The notes under the pieces were generated by a model. The model was given only the letters and a program-made list of their open reading frames with translations. It was not told the DNA's origin and made no database searches. From contig JAHEEE010000005.1 of NCBI GenBank assembly GCA_024640845.1, positions 1 through 64,000 of the forward strand: DNA of 64,000 nucleotides, read 5' to 3'. Positions within the stretch are counted from its first letter, which is position 1; each line of letters starts with the position of its first letter. Positions 34,618 to 42,569 of the stretch are shown here, in pieces. The position numbers and the translations under genes were made by a program. The DNA comes from Myxococcales bacterium (GTDB lineage Bacteria; Myxococcota_A; Polyangia; Polyangiales; Houyiibacteriaceae).

Positions 34618-35484
34618 ATGACAGCAGTTCCGGTTGGATCAGTCATGCTTCATTTCGCCTACGACGGGTCGATTCACGGCGACTGGGTTGCGCGCTACGC
34701 GATGCGGATGGCAACGCGGCTTCCGGAGCCGAGGCTCCAAGTGCTGCACATCCGAGACGGGCAACGCTCGGACTCCGTCCTCGAGAAAGGCCTCGCGCGG
34801 ATCGAATCCGAATGCGCATCGCTGTCGGTGCCGTGTGAGCTCGCAGTGCATCCGGCGCGCGGCGGTGTGGCAGCAACGCTGCTCAGGCTCGTCCCGCAGC
34901 GTCGCGATCACTATCTCGTTTGCGGAACTCGCGCCCGCCACAGAGGCCGCGGGTTCTTGGCGGGAACGGTCTCGCAGCAGCTGCTGCGCGAGGGACGCTG
35001 TCAGGTTCTGTCGCTCCGGGTCATTCAGCCTGGTCTACTAGGAGGGCCCCGCAGCTTCCTCGTTCCTGTTAGCGGTCGGCCCGAGGGTATTCAGGTGGGA
35101 TTGCCCTTTCTTCGTTTGTTGGTGCCGGAGTCTGCTCATCTGGAAGTCCTCCTCGTCCGTCGCATGAGCCGCCAACGGTTTCGAGGCATCAGCCACCAAG
35201 AGGCTGCACACGTGATCCAGCGAGGAGAGTCCTACGTTCGCGGCATCGAGCAATCGCTGAGCACCGAGCTGCACATGCCAATTGGCCGGCTCGACGCCGC
35301 GGTCGTCCTTTCTGACGACCTGCCCAAAGAAATCGTCATCCAGGCGAACAAGGCCAAGTCTCAAATCATCTACATGGGTGCGTCTGCAGTGTCGCTTCGT
35401 CAGCGTTCCGTGTACGGCAGTCCGATCGAGCAGGTCTTGCGAAGCGCGTCGTGTGATATCGCCATCTATGGGACTCCGTCGTGA
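34618..35484 (+). CDS. Universal stress protein family, two UspA-like domains
   Basis: 288 residues from the ATG that opens the UspA fold; the frame is open upstream but lies over pta's start. Domain 1 (about 5-140) starts VMLHFAYDGSIHGDWVARYAM and ends LLREGRCQVLSL. Domain 2 (about 145-288) starts SFLVPVSGRPEGIQVGLPFL and ends SAVSLRQRSVYGSPIEQVLRSASCDIAIYG, matching the Gly-Ser-x-x end of Usp domains. The nucleotide-binding G-x2-G-x9-G-(S/T) is complete in neither, so ATP binding is unsure. It overlaps the P-type ATPase start by four bases (GTGA), so it is co-translated with the pump and may regulate it. Confidence 0.82.
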   Translation: MTAVPVGSVMLHFAYDGSIHGDWVARYAMRMATRLPEPRLQVLHIRDGQRSDSVLEKGLARIESECASLSVPCELAVHPARGGVAATLLRLVPQRRDHYLVCGTRARHRGRGFLAGTVSQQLLREGRCQVLSLRVIQPGLLGGPRSFLVPVSGRPEGIQVGLPFLRLLVPESAHLEVLLVRRMSRQRFRGISHQEAAHVIQRGESYVRGIEQSLSTELHMPIGRLDAAVVLSDDLPKEIVIQANKAKSQIIYMGASAVSLRQRSVYGSPIEQVLRSASCDIAIYGTPS

Positions 35485-38171
35485 GTCAGATCCACGAGGT
35501 AGCTCCGGAGCGCGTGTTCGAATCGCTCCAGAGCCGTGCGGAAGGCCTAACGGAAGAGGAGGCTGCGGAGCGTCTGCGCGAGCTCGGTAAGAACACCTTG
35601 GGTGCACCCGTTCGGTTTCGGTTGGTCCGAAGCCTATTCCGGCAGTTGACCAACTTCTTCAGCCTCCTGCTCGACGTAGCTGCGGGCCTCTGTTTCGTCG
35701 CCAATGCGATGCAGCCCGGGGAGCGGATGGACGTCCTCGGATGGGCCCTGCTCGGCGTCTCGCTCCTCAACGCCTTGTTTGCGTTCTTTCAGGAGTACAG
35801 GGCGGAGCGCGCCATGCAGGCCTTGGCGCAGTTCCTGCCCCCACGTCTGGTGTTGCGCCGCGATGGCCGCGAGCTCGAGATGCTTGCCGAGGACGTCGTC
35901 CCCGGAGATGTGGTTTTGATCCGGGAAGGCGATCGGATTTCCGCCGATGCACGACTGGTCGAGTCCAACGACCTCCTGGTCAACAACGCGCCGCTCACCG
36001 GTGAATCCGCCGCAGTGGTTCTGACGGAAGCCATCGAGTCCGGACGCCTCATCGACAGCACGAACATCGTCTTCGCGGGTTGCTCGGTTCTCAAAGGTTC
36101 AGGCGTCGCTGTCGTGTTCGCCACCGGGGAGCGGACCCAGTTCGGCAAGGTGGCGGCGCTTTCCCGCGACATCCGACGGCCTGCCTCCCCGCTCGAGCGA
36201 CAGACCACGCACATGGTCCGGGTGCTGACGGTGATTGCGGTGACGATGGGCCTGGGCTTCTTCACCTATGGGGTCTTCGCGGGGCGCCCCCTCTGGGTGA
36301 ATCTCGTCTTCATGCTCGGGATCATCGTTGCGAACGTTCCCGAGGGTTTGCTCCCTACGTTCACCCTGTCGCTCGCGATGGGGAGCTTGCGGATGGCCCG
36401 CAAGAACGTGCTCGTCAAGAGCCTCAACGCGGTGGAGGCTCTCGGCGCGGTCCACGCGATCTGCACCGACAAGACCGGCACGCTCACGCTCAACCAGCTT
36501 TCGATCGCGCGGATGGTCGATGCGAGAGCCGGCGAAATTCCGCCGTCAGACCCGAGGCGCGCGAGCCTGCTCCTCTCGGGTCTCATCGCAAGTGAAGTCC
36601 ACCGGCAAGGGGACAAATGGACGGGGGATCCGCTCGACGTCGCCCTTGCTGAGATGTTCGCGAACGAAGTGGGCGACGTGGACGAAGTTGAACAGCGTAT
36701 TACGCGCCGATTCGCGTTCGACGTCCGCAAACGAAGGTCGGCCGGGGTCTCGGAGGATCGAAGCGAATCGGTCGTCGCGGTCAAGGGCGCCTGGGAGGCT
36801 CTCCGCCCGTTGATCGACGAGATCGCGGAGCCGGACGGGACCGCGCGCAGAGCGACAGAGGAGTCGCTCACCGAGACCGACGGGCTCGTCGATGAGCTCG
36901 CGGGCGAGGGGCAGCGGGTCATCGCGATCGGCAGGCGCAGTCTCGGGGCCGATGCTGACGACGAAGATCAAGACCGGCTCGAACGAGGGCTCTCGCTGCT
37001 GGGATTCCTCTGCCTAGAAGATCCCCTTCGCGCCGAAGTTCCCGGTGCCGTGAACGAATGCCACGAGGCGGGCATTCGGGTTCTGCTCGTCACCGGCGAC
37101 CATCCCCGAACTGCCGCGGCGGTGGCGCGCAAGGCCCAGATCCTACCGAGCGCTGATTCGCCGGAAGGAGATGAGCAAAGGGTTCTAGTCACGGGCGACA
37201 CACTTGAGCGTCTGCGGCAAGACGAGCTCTGCGACCTCCTCGAAAGAGGCGCTTGCGTCTTCGCGCGGACGACGCCGGAACAGAAGATGAAGATCGTCAC
37301 CGCGCTCAAGCGCCTCGGCCTGGTCGTCGCAATGACGGGCGACGGCGTCAACGACGCGCCGGCCCTCAAAGCGGCCGATGTCGGTGTGGCGATGGGTGTG
37401 GGAGGCACCGACGTTGCCCGCGAGGCCGCTCAAATCATCTTGCTCGATGACAATTTCGCATCGATCGTCGCAGGAGTCGCCGAGGGTCGAACGATCTTCG
37501 ACAATATCGGGAAGTTCACCAACTACGTGCTGGTGAGCAACGGCCCTGAAATCCTCCCGTACCTGATCTACATTCTCTTTCCGGTGCCGCTCGCGCTGAC
37601 GATCATTCAGATTCTCGCGATCGACCTCGGTACGGACATCATTCCCTCGATGGCGCTCGGCCAGGAACCGACCGACCAAGACACGATGAAGCGGCCCCCG
37701 CGCAGCCGCGATGCGCCGCTGCTCAACTTTCGCCTAGTCGCGCACAGTTACTTCTTCCTCGGCCTGATCGAGGCGGCGTATTCGCTCTTTCTCTTCTTTT
37801 GGGTGCTGCACGCCGGGGGCTGGCGCTACGGAGATCGGCTAAGCGCTGCTGACCCCCTGTACCAATCGGCGACGGGGCTCGCGCTTGCGACGATCATGCT
37901 GATGCAGATAGGCAATCTCATCGGTCGCCGCTCCGCGACCCGCTCGGGCTTGGATCGCGGGCTTTTCACCAACCGCCTCATTCTGATTGGGTTCGCGTTG
38001 GAAATCCTTTTCTCGTGGGGCGCCCTCTACTTCCCCCCGCTTTGTCGCGTGCTCGGCACCGGCCCTGTCTCCTTGCCGATGTTCGCAATGGCATGGCTCG
38101 GCGCCCCACTCATCTTTGCCGCTGACTACTTACGCAAACGGACGTTGGCTGCATTTGCATCGAGGCGGTGA
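35481..38171 (+). CDS. P-type cation ATPase resembling Na+/K+-ATPase alpha (P2C-like)
   Basis: 896 residues, starting at GTG coupled to the stress gene. P-type ATPase parts are all present: N-terminal cation-ATPase region, TGE loop (NNAPLTGESAAV), phosphorylation site CTDKTGTLT with Asp330, ATP-domain KGAWEALR, and GDGVNDAPALKAADVGVAMG. The transport segments resemble animal Na+/K+-ATPase: VPEGLLPTFTLSLAMG in M4, SNGPEILPYLIYILF in M5, and LAIDLGTDIIPSMALGQE with MKRPPR in M6. The M4 Glu, M5 Asn/Glu and M6 Asp positions are kept. The transported ions are probably Na+, K+ or H+. No beta subunit is visible. Downstream it converges with the DUF1214-like gene. Confidence 0.92.
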   Translation: MSQIHEVAPERVFESLQSRAEGLTEEEAAERLRELGKNTLGAPVRFRLVRSLFRQLTNFFSLLLDVAAGLCFVANAMQPGERMDVLGWALLGVSLLNALFAFFQEYRAERAMQALAQFLPPRLVLRRDGRELEMLAEDVVPGDVVLIREGDRISADARLVESNDLLVNNAPLTGESAAVVLTEAIESGRLIDSTNIVFAGCSVLKGSGVAVVFATGERTQFGKVAALSRDIRRPASPLERQTTHMVRVLTVIAVTMGLGFFTYGVFAGRPLWVNLVFMLGIIVANVPEGLLPTFTLSLAMGSLRMARKNVLVKSLNAVEALGAVHAICTDKTGTLTLNQLSIARMVDARAGEIPPSDPRRASLLLSGLIASEVHRQGDKWTGDPLDVALAEMFANEVGDVDEVEQRITRRFAFDVRKRRSAGVSEDRSESVVAVKGAWEALRPLIDEIAEPDGTARRATEESLTETDGLVDELAGEGQRVIAIGRRSLGADADDEDQDRLERGLSLLGFLCLEDPLRAEVPGAVNECHEAGIRVLLVTGDHPRTAAAVARKAQILPSADSPEGDEQRVLVTGDTLERLRQDELCDLLERGACVFARTTPEQKMKIVTALKRLGLVVAMTGDGVNDAPALKAADVGVAMGVGGTDVAREAAQIILLDDNFASIVAGVAEGRTIFDNIGKFTNYVLVSNGPEILPYLIYILFPVPLALTIIQILAIDLGTDIIPSMALGQEPTDQDTMKRPPRSRDAPLLNFRLVAHSYFFLGLIEAAYSLFLFFWVLHAGGWRYGDRLSAADPLYQSATGLALATIMLMQIGNLIGRRSATRSGLDRGLFTNRLILIGFALEILFSWGALYFPPLCRVLGTGPVSLPMFAMAWLGAPLIFAADYLRKRTLAAFASRR

Positions 38172-38185
38172 CGATACGCCCCGCG

Positions 38186-39553
38186 TCAATACTGCCGATA
38201 GCGCCGAGCGACGTGACGCTGTCGGGCGGCGACTTGCTTGCGACGATCGGCTTCGCTGACGCGGGGCGTACCCTCCGGGAGAGCGTCCGCGATCCGTTCG
38301 AATGGCACCACGCGGCATGATACGGTTGGCTGGCGTTCGTCGGGCGGCGACTCGGGAAACGTCGTGCGTAGCGTGATGTAGCCCGACGGGTGCTCCATCG
38401 TGTCGAGCCAGTTCGGAACGCCGGGATCGCGATGAGCGATGACGTATCGGAATCGGCCGTCGTCGTCGCGATGGGCCTGCATCTGGTTGATGCTCGTGAG
38501 CCGGTTGGCGTAGTCCAGCGACTGACCCCAGTAGTCGGTGAGGTGCATGCCTACGTAGACCGGCTCCTCGACGAGTGTGACCTCGGCAATTAGCGCTTCG
38601 TCGGGAGCGAGGTCGAATAGGCCGCCGCCGAAAAGATTGGTGGCTTGGCCGCCACCGGTGCTCAAACCCGCCTGCCTGGGCTTCAGGATTTCGTTCCGTC
38701 GAAGATGAAACGGGCCACGCTGTGGTGCCTTCTCGAAAGGGTCCAACAGGAAGCCGTAAAACGCGTTCCAGAATCGGATGTTGCCCTTGAGCTTCTTCCC
38801 GATGTCGCGGAGCTGGGCGGCTGTTTGTGCCGCGGTGCGAAGCGGCGGGTGCCTGCCCTCGTTCCCCAACCGCGTGATCTGCATGTCGAGCGAGTGCTCC
38901 CGATCCCAGTCGCCAAAGATTTCCCGAACGTACAGCTTGGTTGCCCCAATCGGAGGCTTCCCCGGATCCCGTCGCACGGTCGCAATGAAGTTTCCGCGGT
39001 AGCCCTCCGGACGTTCTGGCGCCAACAGGATTTCGAATGCGCCGTCAGCCTCGACCTCCATATCCGTCGAGGCGAGAACCCCAGTGACAACACGGCTGCC
39101 GTCCCAGAGCTCCTCCAGGCTCCCGCTGTCTCCGGGCGCAACCGAATGCGCTTCGAAGATCACATAGTGCGGAGCCAAGCGATCGCTCGAAGACGCGACG
39201 CCCAGCCACTGCGAATGATCGAAGGCACGACCCTCGATGCGAAAGGTACCCTCCGAATCGATGGGCGCATAAAGGTAGAGATTATCCGGGTTCTCGATCG
39301 TGTACTTGCAGATCGTCCAGGGATGACGCTGAAAATACGGGAACTCCGGCGTTTGTTGGAGCTCGGTTTCGATCAAGCGATAGAGCTGCCCGAGCAAGTA
39401 TCGGTGGCCCTCCGCGAGATTTCGGTCCGTGGCGACGGGCGGATGGATCTCCGGGGCGCTCAACGTGGCATGCGCCTCGTCGAGCGCCGTGATTAGCTCG
39501 GCCCAGGCGGCCTGCAGAACGGCGGCGGCGTTCGGGTTTGGGTTCTCAGCCAT
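38186..39553 (-). CDS. DUF1214-like protein of unknown function
   Basis: 455 residues from an ATG that overlaps the upstream sulfotransferase stop by eight bases, so the two are coupled. There is no signal peptide. The middle is beta-rich with phrases such as PDNLYLYAPIDSEGTFRIEG and YVIFEAHSVAPGDSG. The C-terminal part (RYVIAHRDPGVPNWLDTMEH, SGYITLRTTFP, PTVSCRVVPFERI) resembles DUF1214 proteins, whose biochemical role is unknown. The basic C-terminus (AARQRHVARRYRQY) is odd. The partnership with a sulfotransferase-like gene is the best clue. Confidence 0.65.
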   Translation of the reverse strand: MAENPNPNAAAVLQAAWAELITALDEAHATLSAPEIHPPVATDRNLAEGHRYLLGQLYRLIETELQQTPEFPYFQRHPWTICKYTIENPDNLYLYAPIDSEGTFRIEGRAFDHSQWLGVASSSDRLAPHYVIFEAHSVAPGDSGSLEELWDGSRVVTGVLASTDMEVEADGAFEILLAPERPEGYRGNFIATVRRDPGKPPIGATKLYVREIFGDWDREHSLDMQITRLGNEGRHPPLRTAAQTAAQLRDIGKKLKGNIRFWNAFYGFLLDPFEKAPQRGPFHLRRNEILKPRQAGLSTGGGQATNLFGGGLFDLAPDEALIAEVTLVEEPVYVGMHLTDYWGQSLDYANRLTSINQMQAHRDDDGRFRYVIAHRDPGVPNWLDTMEHPSGYITLRTTFPESPPDERQPTVSCRVVPFERIADALPEGTPRVSEADRRKQVAARQRHVARRYRQY

Positions 39554-40733
39554 GTTGCTTCCTCGGGTCTGGAGGTCCGTCCTCCTTCGCGGGTGCGTCC
39601 CACGCAAAGCGATCGAAGAGCGAGCGAAGCTCCTCTTTTAGCCACGCCTCGTCAATCCCGAATTCCTCGAGTCCGTAGTCGTGTGATGATTTGTGCGAAC
39701 GAGCATCCTGTTGCGCCACTTCTAGCGCCGAAGACACCGCCGGCGTCATCTCGATGTCGAGCGCGTCGTAGACCGCTTCCACGGTCGCCTTCGGCTGCGA
39801 AACGAGGTCGCGGTAGTCGACGATGGTCCATTTCGTCTGCGGGTGCTTCTCCAGTACGCTCAACGGGTAGAGATAGGTGTGGACTGAGTTCACGATGAGC
39901 GCCTCGATGCTCCGCTTTATCCGCGCCTCGCTCCAACCCTGGGAACGCCAGGTCTTCTCCAGCATCTTCAGAAGGCTCGGGATCGCCTCGCGTGGATCCC
40001 GCATCATCACCACGAATCTCGCGTCGGGAAAATGCTCGATCAGACTCGCGATTCGTCCCGAATAGGACGGGTTCTTGCTGCAGTGGATCTTCTGCGCGCC
40101 CGAAAGGCAAAGTTGCCGGCGAACCCCGGCCGCGTAGGCGCGCATGACCCGGCGCCGGCGCTTTGGCGTCCATTCATCGACGTAGTACACGTCGAATTCC
40201 GGCATTCCGGGAAACAAAGCGACCCAGGTGCTCGCGATGCACGACGCTGTAAGTACGAAGTCGTCTTCTTCAGGAACGAAAAGCCCAACGTGGTGCATGT
40301 CGCGGGCGCCTTCGAGTGCATCGTCCTCGGCGGCAACGAGCTTTTTCTTGAAGAACGAGCCGAACAGGTTCCGATCGAGGGCGCCCACAGCACGGAGGAG
40401 CCGCTTCTGAACAAGTGATGGGAACAGAAGCTCGTACAGGAGAAAGAAATTGAACCGATCTGCGTCGCTCACCATTAGGCGATGGATCAAGGTCGTGCCA
40501 CTTCGTGCGTGACCCACCACGAATACCGGTTCTTCGATGCGGGCGCGATGGAGCGAGGGAGAGAGGTTGTCGAGCAGGTAGAAGAGCGCTGTCGTTCCTG
40601 AGTACAGAGGGATGAAGACGAGCGCGACGAACAGCGCCGTCGCCCTCGGACGGATGTGCGGCTCGCTCCAAGCAAGGCGGAGCATGAGTCGATAGAGCGT
40701 GAAGTCGAAATACAGAGCTTCCTCCGCGTTCAC
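39546..40733 (-). CDS. Sulfotransferase-like P-loop protein with N-terminal membrane segment
   Basis: 395 residues from a GTG at 40733; the frame is open further upstream, but that part overlaps the divergent lipoprotein gene. A hydrophobic stretch TALFVALVFIPLYSGTTALFYLL near residues 30-55 is a likely membrane anchor. Then EEPVFVVGHARSGTTLIHRLM is the PAPS-binding P-loop. LIEHFPDARFVVMMRDPREAIPSLLKM matches the second PAPS-binding (3'-phosphate) motif. PTVWALFPGMPEF-like and KIHCSKNPSYSGRIA phrases fit the sulfotransferase-3 group. The acceptor is unknown. Coupled to the downstream DUF1214-like gene. Confidence 0.82.
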   Translation of the reverse strand: MNAEEALYFDFTLYRLMLRLAWSEPHIRPRATALFVALVFIPLYSGTTALFYLLDNLSPSLHRARIEEPVFVVGHARSGTTLIHRLMVSDADRFNFFLLYELLFPSLVQKRLLRAVGALDRNLFGSFFKKKLVAAEDDALEGARDMHHVGLFVPEEDDFVLTASCIASTWVALFPGMPEFDVYYVDEWTPKRRRRVMRAYAAGVRRQLCLSGAQKIHCSKNPSYSGRIASLIEHFPDARFVVMMRDPREAIPSLLKMLEKTWRSQGWSEARIKRSIEALIVNSVHTYLYPLSVLEKHPQTKWTIVDYRDLVSQPKATVEAVYDALDIEMTPAVSSALEVAQQDARSHKSSHDYGLEEFGIDEAWLKEELRSLFDRFAWDAPAKEDGPPDPRKQHG

Positions 40734-40809
40734 GCCTTCATAACACGAGCGGCGACATAGCCGGCCTTTCGTTTGATTTTGGAGCCACGCTCGGGCTACC
40801 GTTCTGCCG
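40734..40809. promoter_or_regulatory. Divergent intergenic region
   Basis: 76 bases separate the starts of the sulfotransferase (minus) and the glutaredoxin-like lipoprotein (plus). The two open frames overlap here if the longer sulfotransferase start is used, which is why the GTG start is preferred. No clear promoter hexamers. Confidence 0.3.
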
Positions 40810-41475
40810 GTGAGCGCGGTGAAGCCTCGGGGGGCGCGTATCGGCGCGGCGGTGGTGATGGGGCTCGTGGTCTCGGGCTGCAGCATGCTTGCAGACTGGA
40901 TCGACGAGCTCGGCAAGGGCCTCGAGCCCGAGGCCCCGGCGCCCGCGACGGTCGGCGAGGCCGAAGAGGAATCGCTCCCGGAACGCCCAGCGACTTCGAC
41001 CGCTCGTTCCGAAACCAGCGTCATCACGTTTCAAAGCGTCCTCGAGGACACCGAGATGACACGCCAAGAGCGCATCCGCGCGTTCGAGAACCTCGATCCG
41101 GGGGCACTTCAAAAGCCTGTGGTCCGCGCGAACGTGTCCGGTGCGCCGGAGACCGCCGTCGTCGAGCGATCGTCCGGCGCGGGCGCGCCTTCGGATTGGG
41201 AGTTAACGGCTGCGCGACGTCGCGTTCCGATAGTGATGTACTCGACGACGTGGTGTGGTGTCTGCAAACGCGCTCGCGCCTACTTCCGAGAGAAGCGCAT
41301 CGAGTTCGAGGAGCACGATGTCGACGAAGACCCGCAGGCCCGCGCGGAGTACGAGGTGCTGAACCCACGCCGCAGCGTGCCCACGTTGAAGATCGGCGAC
41401 GAGGTCGTCGTGGGCTTCAGCGCTGCTGCGGTCGAACGAGCGCTCGACACCGCTGCGAGGAAGCGCGTCCACTAG
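40810..41475 (+). CDS. Lipoprotein with C-terminal glutaredoxin-like domain
   Basis: 221 residues from a GTG. ARIGAAVVMGLVVSGC is a lipoprotein signal with lipobox VSGC. Residues 30-130 are an acidic, probably disordered linker with a charged helix (EDTEMTRQERIRAFENLDPGA). Residues about 138-215 are a glutaredoxin-type fold: VPIVMYSTTWCGVCKRARAYF with the CGVC active site, FEEHDVDEDPQARAEYEVLNP, the cis-Pro RRSVPTLKIGDEVVVGFS. It would act as an oxidoreductase outside the cytoplasm, where glutaredoxins are unusual, so a thioredoxin-like role is possible. Confidence 0.82.
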   Translation: MSAVKPRGARIGAAVVMGLVVSGCSMLADWIDELGKGLEPEAPAPATVGEAEEESLPERPATSTARSETSVITFQSVLEDTEMTRQERIRAFENLDPGALQKPVVRANVSGAPETAVVERSSGAGAPSDWELTAARRRVPIVMYSTTWCGVCKRARAYFREKRIEFEEHDVDEDPQARAEYEVLNPRRSVPTLKIGDEVVVGFSAAAVERALDTAARKRVH

Positions 41476-41567
41476 GTTCGAAGCGACCCGGCGCCACCGA
41501 TAACGCGTGGCGCCGATTGAATCGCCGGCACCTTTGCTCCGTCTAGCTTTCAGGAGAGAGATTCGTC

Positions 41568-42002
41568 ATGCCGTTCACCATGAATTCACACTTCATTTTG
41601 GGGGGAATCGCTCTGATTTCCTCGCTCCTTTCCGGCTGTATCTTCGTCGGGGACTACGACGACTACTACGAGCCTGTGCCCAAGGCGCTCACCTACGAGG
41701 TCTGCTACTCCAGCACCGACTGTCTTCCCGGCGACTACTGCGAGGAGCTCGCCATTCCAGCCGATCTCTACAGCGACTACGTGAACGCGATCTGCACCTT
41801 TCAATGCTTCGACGATCTCGATTGCCCCCCCTCGGAGTTCAACCTACTACCCGGTGCGTGTGTGGATCACGCGTTCCTCGGCGCAAGAGCCCCCGCGCGT
41901 ATCTGTGTCGAGCGTTGCCAGATCGACGCTGACTGCGATGTGGCCGCGGGCTTCGGATGCGAGGTCATCGCGGGCGAGCGGCTCTGCGTTCCGATTCGAT
42001 AG
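41568..42002 (+). CDS. Cys-rich lipoprotein of unknown function
   Basis: 144 residues. AGGAGAG upstream is a strong ribosome-binding site for the ATG. NSHFILGGIALISSLLSGC is a lipoprotein signal with lipobox LSGC. The mature part has ten Cys in pairs (VCYSSTDCLPGDYC, AICTFQCFDDLDC, ACVDHAF, ICVERCQIDADCDVAAGFGC, RLCVPIR). The C-x-x-D-C-x2-G-x2-C pattern is common in myxobacterial surface lipoproteins. No enzyme motif. The gene converges with the SRPBCC gene (13-base gap). Confidence 0.75.
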   Translation: MPFTMNSHFILGGIALISSLLSGCIFVGDYDDYYEPVPKALTYEVCYSSTDCLPGDYCEELAIPADLYSDYVNAICTFQCFDDLDCPPSEFNLLPGACVDHAFLGARAPARICVERCQIDADCDVAAGFGCEVIAGERLCVPIR

Positions 42003-42015
42003 CGGCCGGAGCTTC

Positions 42016-42444
42016 CTAATTCTCGAGCCGCTCTTTGACGTTCGTGAGCGCGAGCTCGAACTCTCGCGAATTGCGCGCGAGCACGATGTGTTCCGCCAGT
42101 CTGCCGAGCACCGGGATCGGAATAGCGTAATCGATCTCGAGGGTGAATCGCGTCCCCTGTTCGTGGGGCTCGACAGAGTACGCAAACGTGCTGTGGATCA
42201 TCCCGATCGTCTGGTGGACTGCGGATGTGCCCGGAACATGTTCGACGACCACAGCTTGGCCTCGCAGTGGAATGCCGGCCATCTTGTATGTCCATTCCTG
42301 TTGCTGACCCCCCCCACGCCCGATGATGTCGTGAACAGCGATCATGCCTGGCATCCACTCCACGAGCGTCTCCGGATCGTCCACGTATGCGAACACGCGC
42401 TCTCGAGGCGCGTGTATGACGATACTGTCCCTCCAGGAAGCCAT
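42016..42444 (-). CDS. SRPBCC-fold protein
   Basis: 142 residues from the ATG before a START-like fold: MASWRDSIVIHAPRERVFAY (first strand and helix), LVEWMPGMIAVHDIIG, TYKMAGIPLRGQAVVVEHV, TSAVHQTIGMIHSTFAYSVE, TRFTLEIDYAIPIPVLGRL and a C-terminal helix FELALTNVKERLEN. A longer open frame starts 32 codons upstream but reads into the left repeat of the transposase locus, so the shorter start is preferred. It binds an unknown hydrophobic ligand or acts as a cyclase-like protein. Confidence 0.75.
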   Translation of the reverse strand: MASWRDSIVIHAPRERVFAYVDDPETLVEWMPGMIAVHDIIGRGGGQQQEWTYKMAGIPLRGQAVVVEHVPGTSAVHQTIGMIHSTFAYSVEPHEQGTRFTLEIDYAIPIPVLGRLAEHIVLARNSREFELALTNVKERLEN

Positions 42445-42513
42445 TCGCTCGCTTTCGTATGACACCACCGCCACCAACCCATGTCCACAAGTATTTATTC
42501 CACCCACCCCAAC

Positions 42514-42532
42514 AACCTTCCCAGGTTCGATT
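42514..42532. repeat. Left copy of a 19-bp inverted repeat flanking the transposase
   Basis: The 19 bases starting AACCTTCCCAGGTT are repeated exactly, in reverse complement, at 43750-43768. The pair encloses the REP-associated transposase gene and the CPXCG gene. Each copy also contains an inner imperfect palindrome (AACCT/AGGTT with four bases between). Confidence 0.75.
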
Positions 42533-42569
42533 TGAAGCAATCGAGCGCCCGAGTGGCCGATATCCGGGC

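Noticed and set aside
42514-42532. GGTTCGATT resembling the TPsiC arm of a tRNA
   Set aside because: The surrounding bases do not form a T-stem, anticodon arm or acceptor stem on either strand. It is explained better as an inverted repeat of the transposase locus.
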